64,000 bases of DNA, from contig NKIH01000005.1 in assembly GCA_002255925.1 (NCBI GenBank), forward strand, positions 62,001-126,000, in the 5' to 3' direction. The notes beneath the pieces were generated by a model, which was given only the letters and a program-made list of their open reading frames with translations, ran no database searches and was not told where the DNA came from. Source of the stretch: Burkholderiales bacterium PBB6 (lineage in GTDB: Bacteria; Pseudomonadota; Gammaproteobacteria; Burkholderiales; Burkholderiaceae_C). Position 1 is the first letter of the stretch. The number at the start of each line of letters is the position of its first letter. The position numbers and the translations under genes are program-made. This document shows, piece after piece, positions 55,320 through 63,706 of the stretch.

Positions 55320-56416
55320 ATGCAGCGTATTTGTTGAGTCCCGGATGAATGGCTCCTCGGCGGACGATATGCGATCCTTGTGGGCCGGGTGGTCCTGAAG
55401 GGCCTTCTGGCAGACTTGAACCAGCGGCGGGCACGATGCTGATCAGCTTGCACAAGAACGCTACGACGACGCCTGCGACACGCTTGGCGATCCAGCCGGG
55501 CCACGGCACTGAGACCGAATTGGCGTAGCGCTTCGGTGTCGGCAAATTCACGATCCGCAAGTGGCGCAAGCGCAGCACAGTCGAGAATGGCAGCCACACA
55601 CCTCACCGGCTGCAGACCACACTCAATACCGGCCAGGAGGAGATCGTCGTCTATCTGCGCACGCACCTGCGCCTGTCGCTGGACGACCTGCTGGCGGTGG
55701 TGCGGGAGTTCATCGAGCCGGCGATGAGCCGCTCTGCGCTGGACCGGCTGCTGCGTCGGCGTGGCGTCAACCGCTTGCCCGAGCCCGAAGTCGAGAAGAC
55801 CCAGGTCAAGAGCTTTAAAGCCTACGAGCCGGGCGACGTCCACATGGACGTGAAGTACCTGCCCCAGATGGAAGACGAGGCAGATAGGCGCTACGTGTTC
55901 GTGGCCATCGACCGGGCCACGCGCTGGGTGTTCATCGCCATCAAGAGCAAGAAGACCGCCGCAGTAGCGCGCTCGTTCCTCAATGCCTTGCACAAGGCTG
56001 CGCCGTTCAAGATCAAGACGCTGCTGACTGACAACGGGCGCGAGTTCACCGATCGTGCATTTGGTCGGCGCGAGAAGGACGCCAGCGGGGAACACGAGTT
56101 CGACGCGCTGTGCCTAGCACTGGACATCGATCACCGACTGACCAAGCCCAAACACCCCCAGACCAACGGCATGGTCGAGCGCTTCAATGGGCGCTTGGCC
56201 CAGGTGCTCAAGACGCACCGCTTCAACAGCGCACATGATCTGGAGACGACGCTGCACCGCTTCGTCTGGCTCTACAACGAGCATCTGCCCCAGCGCGCTC
56301 TGGACCTGAACACGCCGATCCAGGCGCTCAAGAAATGGCAAGTCAGCCATCCAGATTTATTCGCCAAGAGGGCGGTCAATCACCCGGGACCTGACACGTA
56401 TTGCCTCAATGCTTAA
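55320..56416 (+). mobile_element. IS481-family insertion sequence
   Basis: A transposase frame of IS481 type is bordered by imperfect inverted ends. The left end around 55320-55352 (GTCCCGGATGAATG) matches the reverse complement of the right end around 56378-56412 (GTCCCGGGTGATTG), with weaker matches toward the tips. Exact ends and target duplication could not be fixed by eye. It sits downstream of the lower-GC LysR gene. Confidence 0.75.
55436..56416 (+). pseudogene. IS481-family transposase with premature amber codon
   Basis: From the ATG at 55436 the frame reads LHKNATTTPATR (the usual IS481 N-terminus), then TAG at 55526-55528 where relatives have Gln, then RFGVGKFTIRKWRKR, SHTPHRLQTTL and onward without interruption. 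The catalytic triad is intact: Asp in HMDVKYLP, Asp in LLTDNGREFTDR and Glu in NGMVERFNGR. Translation could restart at the GTG at 55697, giving 239 residues without the DNA-binding helix-turn-helix. Otherwise the element is dead in this copy. Confidence 0.85.
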
Positions 56417-56665
56417 GTTGGTGATTCAGAGTCACATCGCCGCGACCGTCTTTCGCCATTGAAGGGGTGACAAGCCAACTGGGCTTGATTCGCGCTAGAT
56501 GACGGGTTTCAATGCACTGCTGTCATCGCCTCTCCCATGCCGAATGGCTCTGGCGGGTCGACAGCAGTCGTTCCGCCGTGCGAACCTGACGGCCCACTCA
56601 CGGTCAGTTGCGGTCGCCCCGCCCAAAACGGCGGGCGACAGCTTCAGGCCGCCGATTGCAGCCGA

Positions 56666-57652
56666 TCAGCCCTCAAGCGTGAATCGCTCGACTTTTGTCA
56701 CCGCCAGCCAACGCTTGCGCTCTTCAGCAATGGCGGCGGCAAACTGCGGGGCTGATACGGGCACGGAGCGTGTCCAGGTGGCGCGGTTGAACTCAGCCAT
56801 CTCGCGGCTGCGCAAGACGTCCTGTGCGGCCGCATTGAGCTCGTTCACCTTGGCCTCGGGCGTGGCGGCCGGCAGATAAAAACCCATCGATTCGTTGAAC
56901 ACCATGTCCGTGGACAGGACTTCGCGCAGGAGCGGCATCTGGGGCATGTCCGGCAGCCGCTGGTCAGCGGTCGAAAACAGCGGGCGCAACGCACCGCTCT
57001 TCATGCCCTCGACCGCTGAACTCAGGAAGACGACACCTGCCGGCTGGGCACCGGAACTGAGGTCCTTCATCAGAGGCACCATGCCCTGATAGGCCACCGC
57101 GTTGATGGCAGCATTCTTCGTGCGCGCGAGGACCATGCCGACCAGGTGCGCCACCGTGCCCAGACCGGGCACGCCGTAAGTCCCCTTGGCGGGGGTGTCG
57201 CTCACCCAGCGCAAATAGGCTTCCAGGGAATTGACCGCTGCCGGCACAGATGGCCCGACACAAAACACGAATGTCAGCTCAAGCAGCGGAATCACAGGGG
57301 TGAAGGCTTTCACCGGGTCGACGTTCGGCAGCGTGCGCAAATGCGGCATCAGCGTGAGTGCGCTGCTGGGGGCCATGAGCACCTGGCTCCCGTCAGCGGG
57401 CCCTTTGTGGACCGCCTCGAAGGCTCTGGCCGTCGTATTGCCCGGCAGGTAGGTCATGTTCACGTCCAGCGTCGGCGTGTAGCTGCCCGCCAGGCGCGGC
57501 AACACCGTATCGGCCAGCGGCGTGGCCAGGCCGCCCTTGGGGAAGCCGTAAAACACCTTGCCGATGCTGGCCCTGGCTGGCAAGCCCTGCAGGCCCAGGC
57601 CGGCAAAAGCGGCCGTCTTCAGGAGCAGTCGACGATATGGGTTCAAGTTCAT
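56666..57652 (-). CDS. Bug-family (TctC) periplasmic solute receptor
   Basis: 328 residues with a twin-arginine-like or Sec signal (YRRLLLKTAAFAGLGLQGL, cleavage near ARA-S). Bug features: VFYGFPKGGLATPLADTVLPRL, DGSQVLMAPSSALTLMPHL, TYGVPGLGTVAHLVGMVLAR and LPDMPQMPLLREV. It is a divergent member lacking the standard GQPVVVENKPGAGG loop (here NMTYLPGNTTARAF). No TctAB membrane genes are near; orphan Bug receptors are common in Burkholderiales. The 249 bases between it and the IS hold no identifiable feature. Confidence 0.85.
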   Translation of the reverse strand: MNLNPYRRLLLKTAAFAGLGLQGLPARASIGKVFYGFPKGGLATPLADTVLPRLAGSYTPTLDVNMTYLPGNTTARAFEAVHKGPADGSQVLMAPSSALTLMPHLRTLPNVDPVKAFTPVIPLLELTFVFCVGPSVPAAVNSLEAYLRWVSDTPAKGTYGVPGLGTVAHLVGMVLARTKNAAINAVAYQGMVPLMKDLSSGAQPAGVVFLSSAVEGMKSGALRPLFSTADQRLPDMPQMPLLREVLSTDMVFNESMGFYLPAATPEAKVNELNAAAQDVLRSREMAEFNRATWTRSVPVSAPQFAAAIAEERKRWLAVTKVERFTLEG

Positions 57653-57730
57653 GACGGGATCCTTCGGGCAGCGGTGTGCATCTAGGTTGGTGACATGGGC
57701 GGTGTGAGCGACCAGATTGAAAGCGAATCG

Positions 57731-59854
57731 TCAGTCGCGCAGCTCAGCCATCAGCAGGCGCCAGAGCTGCGACCCGGCCTGCGCTGCCAGGCTTTGCGGC
57801 TCCGCCTTCAGGCGCACCTCACCGCGCACCTCCATCGGCAAATGGGTCGCGGTGGCCAGCGGCGATGCGTCGACTTCGAACACCACGCGGTGTTGTGCCG
57901 ACAAGGGCACGGCCTTGCCAGAACGGTCGGCCTGCGTCGGGATGAATCCACCGTGGAGTGAGCTCAAGGCATCCGGGGTGATGGTCTCGGCGGCGGTCGG
58001 CTCGATGACGCTGACGGTGAGATCCAGCGCTGCCAGCGAAGGGTCCTCGGCCACGAAGCGTCCCCGCGCGCCGGCTTGCAGGCGAGGCAGCTCCCGCTCG
58101 GAGACGAAGCCGCGCGCGTCCCGCACCCGGCCGTAGAGTACACGCCCCAAGGGCATGCCGGGCCGCACCCATTGGCCGGCCTGCAGGTGCAACGGCAGAT
58201 CCACCACCACACCGTCTTCAGAGGCCCGCACGTCGAGCAGTTGGGCCCGGTCTTGCAGGCCTCGCACCTCGGCGTCGGCTTCCAGAAGGCGCTGGTCCAG
58301 CACGGTCGCCTCGGCCCGGTCTTTCGCGTCGCCGCCAATGCGGTTCAGCCGTTCGGCAGTGGCAAGGCGGTTCAGCGCCGCCTCGGCTTGCTTCACCCGC
58401 AATTCAGGCGACGACAACCGCATCAGCACCTGTCCGGCCTTGACCTGCTGACCGGCCTGCACGAGCACTTCCATCACCTGTGCGTTTTCCGGCGCCTCGA
58501 TCAAGACGTGGCGCTGCCAGCCGAGCATGGCGGGCACGGCCACATGGCGGTCCAGCGGCAGCAAGGCGAGCAGCAACAGACCTCCGCCGAACAGTGCCAG
58601 AGCAGCCTGCCGCCGACGCGTCACGCCCTGCCGCAGTCGCCACCAACGGGTGGCCTGGCGCATCAGGGGCTTGCCGATCAGCCACCATGCGGCCAGCACG
58701 CCTACGGCCACGCCGGCGGCTTTGAACAGGTAGGTGTAGGCCAGCCACGCGATCGAGGCATTGAGCGCCATGCGCCAGCACCAGACAAGGCTGCCGTACA
58801 GGATGAAGCCGAACGCGGTCCGCCGCGCGAGCACCTCGGGCGGCTGCTCGATGGCACCGAACATCAAACGCCCCAGCGCCCAGCCGCTGTAATCGAGCGC
58901 GCGCGGCTGCAGGTTGTCCACGCGGAGTGCGTCGCTCAGGAAGTAGTAGCCATCGAAGCGCGACAACGGGTTCAGATTGACAGCCAGACTCATCAACCAG
59001 CTTGACGTGGCCAACACGAAGGCGATGCTGCGCGCCGTTCCGTCCGGCAGCAGGCTCCACGCCAGGGTCGCCAGGCCGGCGATCATCGTTTCGGCCAGCA
59101 CACCGCCGCTGGCGACCCACATGCGCGGGCCCGCATGGTCCAGGCGAGCGACGTCGCCGGTCTCCGTGTAGAGCATCGGCACGAACATCGTCACGCACAC
59201 GCCCATGCTGCCCACGCGGCAACCGTGGTGCACGGCTGCGTAGCCGTGGCCGAGCTCATGCACAACCTTCAGGCCGAACAGGGCGATGGCAAAAGCGACT
59301 GTGCCGCCGGGGGTGAGGAAGTCGGCGAAGGTCGAGACGAACAAGTCCCACTGTCGCCCGGCCAGCACCAAGCCCAGAACACTCAAAAGCACCCAGGCAA
59401 CGATCGCCGGCGTGCACCACAGCACGCTCACCCACGGCAGCGTGGCCTGCAGAAAAGCCTGCGGCCGCCACAGCGGCAGGCGCCAACCCAGCAGCCCTTG
59501 CACGAGCCCCCTGAACCCGCTGCCGCTTTGCTGCTGGGCCTGCCGCCGCTGGCGAGCCTCGGCGCTGCCGGCCTGCACGAGTTGGTTGTCTTTCAGGAAC
59601 GAGAGCAGGCCGTCCAATTGCTCGCGATCCAGCGGCGCAGCCGTGGCTGCGAGCGCATGCTGCAGGGCCTCGGAATTGCCGCACGGCCAGAGGGAGAGCA
59701 ACTTCACGTCGGCATCGCCCAGCAGGAAGAAGCGGTGGCGCAGCGGGTCGTACAAGCGCCATCGCGCAGCGCCGTCGCTGCCCGCTGCCGCAGGCTCCAG
59801 GCGCAGTTCCTGGCGCAACGGAGGCAAGGCAATTGAAGGGAAAGGACTGCTCAC
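57731..59854 (-). CDS. M50 site-2 metalloprotease fused to HlyD-type adaptor
   Basis: 707 residues from a GTG start. Residues 1-95 look like a PqqD-type peptide-binding domain (RWRLYDPLRHRFFLLGDAD). Membrane helices and the zinc site follow: His199-Glu200-x-x-His203 in KVVHELGHGYAAVHHG, and the third-ligand motif NPLSRFDGYY (Asp301). About 430-700 is a HlyD-like periplasmic part with a lipoyl-like half (QVMEVLVQAGQQVKAGQVL), a coiled coil and beta-barrel (WVRPGMPLGRVL). Such fusions serve as membrane parts of exporters for peptides or large surface proteins. It is the last gene of the operon, 17 bases after the GAF-HlyD gene. Confidence 0.88.
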   Translation of the reverse strand: MSSPFPSIALPPLRQELRLEPAAAGSDGAARWRLYDPLRHRFFLLGDADVKLLSLWPCGNSEALQHALAATAAPLDREQLDGLLSFLKDNQLVQAGSAEARQRRQAQQQSGSGFRGLVQGLLGWRLPLWRPQAFLQATLPWVSVLWCTPAIVAWVLLSVLGLVLAGRQWDLFVSTFADFLTPGGTVAFAIALFGLKVVHELGHGYAAVHHGCRVGSMGVCVTMFVPMLYTETGDVARLDHAGPRMWVASGGVLAETMIAGLATLAWSLLPDGTARSIAFVLATSSWLMSLAVNLNPLSRFDGYYFLSDALRVDNLQPRALDYSGWALGRLMFGAIEQPPEVLARRTAFGFILYGSLVWCWRMALNASIAWLAYTYLFKAAGVAVGVLAAWWLIGKPLMRQATRWWRLRQGVTRRRQAALALFGGGLLLLALLPLDRHVAVPAMLGWQRHVLIEAPENAQVMEVLVQAGQQVKAGQVLMRLSSPELRVKQAEAALNRLATAERLNRIGGDAKDRAEATVLDQRLLEADAEVRGLQDRAQLLDVRASEDGVVVDLPLHLQAGQWVRPGMPLGRVLYGRVRDARGFVSERELPRLQAGARGRFVAEDPSLAALDLTVSVIEPTAAETITPDALSSLHGGFIPTQADRSGKAVPLSAQHRVVFEVDASPLATATHLPMEVRGEVRLKAEPQSLAAQAGSQLWRLLMAELRD

Positions 59855-59871
59855 GGCAAGACCTGGCGGGT

Positions 59872-61284
59872 TCAGAGCCCGAGCGCCTGCCGGACCACGG
59901 CGACCGGACGACGCAGCAACTGAACGGCGAGCGGCACGGTCTTGCCATACAGACGCGCCGTGCCGCGTGCACCGATGCGCGGCGCGTCGCCGTCGGTGGG
60001 CGCGGCCAGCACGGTGAAGCTGCTGGCGCCGCCCGGACCGGTGCGTGACGCGTAGCTCACTGACTGCAGCCGGGCGCCCAGTCCACCAAGCGGGGCGCTG
60101 TCGAGAAAGATGCCGATCTCTGCTTCGGGGTCGAGCTGGATGCTGTTGCCGGTGGCCACGTCGACCCGGTAAAGCACGCGCTTTGGGTCCGCCACCTGAA
60201 GGATCTCTTCGCCGACCATCACGGCGCGACCTTCCCAGTCGCGCCGGTCGGTGTAGATCACCAGCCCTGCGTTGGGCGCCACGATGCGCGTGCGATCAAG
60301 CACCTGCACGGCGTAGTCGTAGCTGACTTTGGCGAGGTCGAATTCGGCGCGCGCAATCGCCATGTCGTGCGCGGCAGTGACGTCCTTGAATGCGGCGGCG
60401 CCGGTGCGGCCGTCACGCGCTCGCGCCACGGCGAGCCGTTGTTGCGCCAGCACCATCTCGTTGCGCGGCTGGATGTCCTCGAACTGCACCAGCGGCTGGC
60501 CCGCTTTGACCAGGCTGTTCGGCGCCGGCACGATGGCGCGAATCACGCCGTTGATCGGTGCCGTCACCACAAAGGGCTTCTCCGCCACCACCTCGACCGG
60601 CGCCATCACGCTGAGCCGCACCGGAATCAGGCCCGCGCCGCTCAGCGCCCCCAGCAGCAGCAGCAGGCGCACCCGCGTGATGCGCGTGCCGAAGCCGAAT
60701 CCACGCCGCACGGGCAACGCCGCCCAGGCGTGGGCATAGGTCTCGGCCAGGCGCTTCAGCAGCGTCTGCTCCCCCGCGGTGAACGGCGTCTCGCGGGTAA
60801 ACAGAGCACCCGCATCGGTGGCGAGCGTCCGGTCCTTCAGCGGCAGCCACATGGCGTGCCGGTGCGGGTAGTCGGCGAGCACGGCGTCGGCATCGCTGCC
60901 TTCGGCGCGGGCTCCTGCCGGTTCGCCCAATGCCGTCGTGTCGAGGACCAGCGGCTCGGCCAGGCGACGCTCAGTGCCAAGGCATGCAATGCCTCGCTCA
61001 AGCGCCTGCACCAGCGGCGCATCGCGGTCGACGTCAGCCAGACCCGAAACCACGCGCAGGCGGAACTGACCAGAACTGCGATGCCGCTGCCACACCATCA
61101 CCTGCCCACAGGGCAACAGCGAGCCGATCTGATTGGCCAGGTGGAACAGGAGGTCGTCTTCGGCCGCAAGCCGACGAACCTCCGCCTCGTGCTGCAGCAG
61201 CCGCAAGGCTGACTCCGCGGGCCTCGAAGCCGGTGGCACCGCGGCCTGCACCGCGGTCAACTCCTGGGGGGCGATCGCAGACAT
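59872..61284 (-). CDS. HlyD-family adaptor with cytoplasmic GAF-like domain
   Basis: 470 residues. There is no signal peptide. Residues about 35-195 resemble a GAF domain (LLFHLANQIGSLLPCGQVMVWQ, HAMWLPLKDRT, FTAGEQTLLKRLAETYAHAW). A single membrane helix at about 203-225 follows, then periplasmic HlyD elements: VTAPINGVIRAIVPAPNSLV (lipoyl half), a coiled coil with DIQPRNEMVLAQQRLAVARA, and the second lipoyl half with IVAPNAGLVIY. The stop lies 17 bases before the M50-HlyD gene, and its start is 3 bases after the preceding adaptor. The GAF part suggests that export is gated by a ligand or partner protein. Confidence 0.85.
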   Translation of the reverse strand: MSAIAPQELTAVQAAVPPASRPAESALRLLQHEAEVRRLAAEDDLLFHLANQIGSLLPCGQVMVWQRHRSSGQFRLRVVSGLADVDRDAPLVQALERGIACLGTERRLAEPLVLDTTALGEPAGARAEGSDADAVLADYPHRHAMWLPLKDRTLATDAGALFTRETPFTAGEQTLLKRLAETYAHAWAALPVRRGFGFGTRITRVRLLLLLGALSGAGLIPVRLSVMAPVEVVAEKPFVVTAPINGVIRAIVPAPNSLVKAGQPLVQFEDIQPRNEMVLAQQRLAVARARDGRTGAAAFKDVTAAHDMAIARAEFDLAKVSYDYAVQVLDRTRIVAPNAGLVIYTDRRDWEGRAVMVGEEILQVADPKRVLYRVDVATGNSIQLDPEAEIGIFLDSAPLGGLGARLQSVSYASRTGPGGASSFTVLAAPTDGDAPRIGARGTARLYGKTVPLAVQLLRRPVAVVRQALGL

Positions 61285-61287
61285 GGC

Positions 61288-62166
61288 TCAGCGCCGGGCG
61301 TTGGCCGGCTTCGCAGCGGCAACTGCGGTATCTGCCGCCGCGAAATGTGCGCTCCCGCTCATGCCCGGCAGCACCGGCTTGCCTCGCAGTCGCTTGCCGC
61401 CCGGCGTCTGCCCGACGAACTTGCCGGTGATCTTCGCCGTCTTGCTCACCGGGTCCACCGTCGGCATGAGCCGGTCGACGACGCACCGCACCGTCTGACC
61501 GGTTTCGTCGATGACGAAATCAAACGGCGCGCCCGGCGCCAGCCACTGCAGCCACGACGAGGGCACGATCATGTCCAGCACCAACGCTTCCGTGTCGATG
61601 ATCCTGAGCAGTGGCTGACCGCCCGTCACTGTCTCGTGCTCATGCGCCAGGCGCTCCACCACCCGGCCGGAAAACGGCGCAAATACCTTGCAATCACGGG
61701 TCTGCGACCTGAGTGCGTCGGCCTCGGCCACGGCCTTGAGCAAGAGTGACCTGGAAATCAGCAGATCGTTTTTGCCCAGGGCGTTGAACTGGTGGAGCTC
61801 TTCGTTCGTCTCCACCGTCTTCTTCTGTGCTTCGACGGTGGCCTCCGCCGCGCGGATTTCGGCCTGTGTGCGATCGCAATCGAAGGCGACGAGCAGATCG
61901 CCACGCTTGAACGCCGAGCCCTCCCTCACCGGCATCTGCACGATGCGTGCGGCCGTCCGCGAAGACAGCGTGGCCTCGTGCTTCGAACGGACCACGCCGC
62001 GTGATGCGCGCTCGCCCTCCTCCGTCATCCGCAGCGCAGGCGCCAGCGCCACGGCGGCGGAGGTCTGTGCGGCGGCGGGCAAGGCCAGCGAGGCACCGGC
62101 CACGGACAGCGCCATCATTCGCCGCAGCGCGGCCCACATGGACACGGCTTGGAGTCGGTTGGTCAC
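61288..62166 (-). CDS. Periplasmic HlyD/AcrA-type adaptor subunit
   Basis: 292 residues. The GTG at 62166 overlaps the tolC-like stop by GTGA and leads into a signal peptide (WAALRRMMALSVAGASLALP, cleavage near AAA-Q). Adaptor motifs: GVVRSKHEATLSSRTAARIV, MPVREGSAFKRGDLLVAFDC (lipoyl half 1), a short coiled coil, CKVFAPFSGRVVERLAHEHE (half 2) and a barrel ending VLPGMSGSA. It is a soluble adaptor, complementing the membrane-anchored one encoded next. Confidence 0.88.
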   Translation of the reverse strand: MTNRLQAVSMWAALRRMMALSVAGASLALPAAAQTSAAVALAPALRMTEEGERASRGVVRSKHEATLSSRTAARIVQMPVREGSAFKRGDLLVAFDCDRTQAEIRAAEATVEAQKKTVETNEELHQFNALGKNDLLISRSLLLKAVAEADALRSQTRDCKVFAPFSGRVVERLAHEHETVTGGQPLLRIIDTEALVLDMIVPSSWLQWLAPGAPFDFVIDETGQTVRCVVDRLMPTVDPVSKTAKITGKFVGQTPGGKRLRGKPVLPGMSGSAHFAAADTAVAAAKPANARR

Positions 62167-63698
62167 GGCTTGCTCTCCGGCATCGCGGGCAGCGTCAGCG
62201 CCCGTTCTGTCCAATGGGATTCGAGAAGGGCGGCGATCTGGTCGATCGACGTGTCCGACTTCACGTCGATCTCGAAGTTGTCGAGCCCCATCGATGCGTA
62301 CAAATTGGCATAGGCGTTCTGCAGATCGGCGTAGGCGGCGTCGTAGCGCACCTCGGAGAGCGCCGCGTTGAATTCCTCGCGCACGAGGTTCTGCTGGCTG
62401 ACGGCCTTGGCCTTGAAACTCCTGCGCGACAGCTCGAGGATGCGCTCCTGCACGCTGTTGGCGCGGCGCACGCTGTTGAGCTCCTGGGACAGCTTCACGA
62501 AGCGGATACGCGACACCTGCACCTGCGTGGCCACCGCCATCGTCAGGGCCAGATCGCGCTGTTCCAGCACAGCGCTCTCGGCCTGGAGGGCGGCCTTCTG
62601 CGCGGGGTAGCGAAACACCTCAAGCAGGTTCCAACTCACCCGCGCGCTCATGTTCAGCCAGCTGCCGTTGGCGAGGTATGAATTGGAATCAGTGCTCAAC
62701 CCGAGCAGGCTCTTCACGCTGGGCAGGCTGCGCAGGAATGCGCCTTCCTGCTCGAGGGTGTTGATGTGTCGCCGATAGGCGGCCTCGCGCATCTCGGGGC
62801 GAAAGCGCAGACCGGTCAGCACCATCTCATCGGCTGCACCGGGCAACTCCGGCACGACATTCGTGCGGTCCGGCAAGAGGAGCGTGAATTCGGTTTCCGG
62901 CGTCAGGTTGATGAGCGCGGCGAGCTGCGTTTTGGCCAGCGAGAGCTCGCGCCGCAACCTCTGCGCTTCGCTTTGCGTCTGGATCAGGTCGCGCTGGTAA
63001 GCCAGCAGGGCCAGCGGCGGCACAAGGCCACGGGCCTCCAGCTCTTCCGACTCCCGCAGCGCGCGCAGGGCCAGCGTTTCGACGTCGCTGAGCTTCTTGA
63101 ATGTCCGGTCCGCACTCACGGCACGCCAGAACGCGGTACGCACGTCTTCCAGAATTCTGTTGGTGACCTTGCGGCGCCGCTCGACGGCGATCAAGGTTTC
63201 ATCCGCGGCCTGCATGCCGCGCACGTAGGCCAAGCCAAAATCCAGCACATCCCAGCTGGCCGTCAGATCACTGGTGCGAACGCCCCGATCACTGGAGGTG
63301 GAGGCCTCCAGCGACTGGTTTCCGGTGACCAGCGAGCGGCTGCGACCGCCGGCGTCGTTGTTGCGGCGGCTGTAGCCGGTGGAGGCGACGACAGCCGGCA
63401 GCATGTCGTAGCCCGCCAGGTCCAGCTTCTTGAAGCGCAGCGCTTCGTCCATCACCTCGATCTTCTGGTCGAGGTTGTATTTGAGGGCGCGCGCCATGGC
63501 CTCATACAGCGAGAGCGGGCCCTTGAGCGGCTCTTCCGAGGCAATGAGCGCCTTCAACTTGATCTGGGCCTGAACAGCTTCAGGCGCCGGGTCGATCGGC
63601 TTCGGTTGTATCGCGCAACCGGCCATCACCAACATGACGCCGACCAGCAGCGTGCGCCGGCACAGGGCCTGAGCGCAGGAGGTGATGGGGATTTTCAT
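62163..63698 (-). CDS. TolC-family outer-membrane channel lipoprotein
   Basis: 511 residues. The signal peptide ends in lipobox VMAGC (Cys near 28). Two outer-membrane-efflux repeats cover about 55-490, with long helices (LALRALRESEELEARGLVPP, RANSVQERILELSRRSFKA) and the TolC-like SLYEAMARALKYNLD opening. Like NodT/OprM it is probably lipid-anchored. It would form the outer-membrane exit for the adaptors encoded downstream in the same operon. Its ATG is 8 bases after the upstream gene's stop. Confidence 0.9.
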   Translation of the reverse strand: MKIPITSCAQALCRRTLLVGVMLVMAGCAIQPKPIDPAPEAVQAQIKLKALIASEEPLKGPLSLYEAMARALKYNLDQKIEVMDEALRFKKLDLAGYDMLPAVVASTGYSRRNNDAGGRSRSLVTGNQSLEASTSSDRGVRTSDLTASWDVLDFGLAYVRGMQAADETLIAVERRRKVTNRILEDVRTAFWRAVSADRTFKKLSDVETLALRALRESEELEARGLVPPLALLAYQRDLIQTQSEAQRLRRELSLAKTQLAALINLTPETEFTLLLPDRTNVVPELPGAADEMVLTGLRFRPEMREAAYRRHINTLEQEGAFLRSLPSVKSLLGLSTDSNSYLANGSWLNMSARVSWNLLEVFRYPAQKAALQAESAVLEQRDLALTMAVATQVQVSRIRFVKLSQELNSVRRANSVQERILELSRRSFKAKAVSQQNLVREEFNAALSEVRYDAAYADLQNAYANLYASMGLDNFEIDVKSDTSIDQIAALLESHWTERALTLPAMPESKP

Positions 63699-63706
63699 TG
63701 CTCGTT

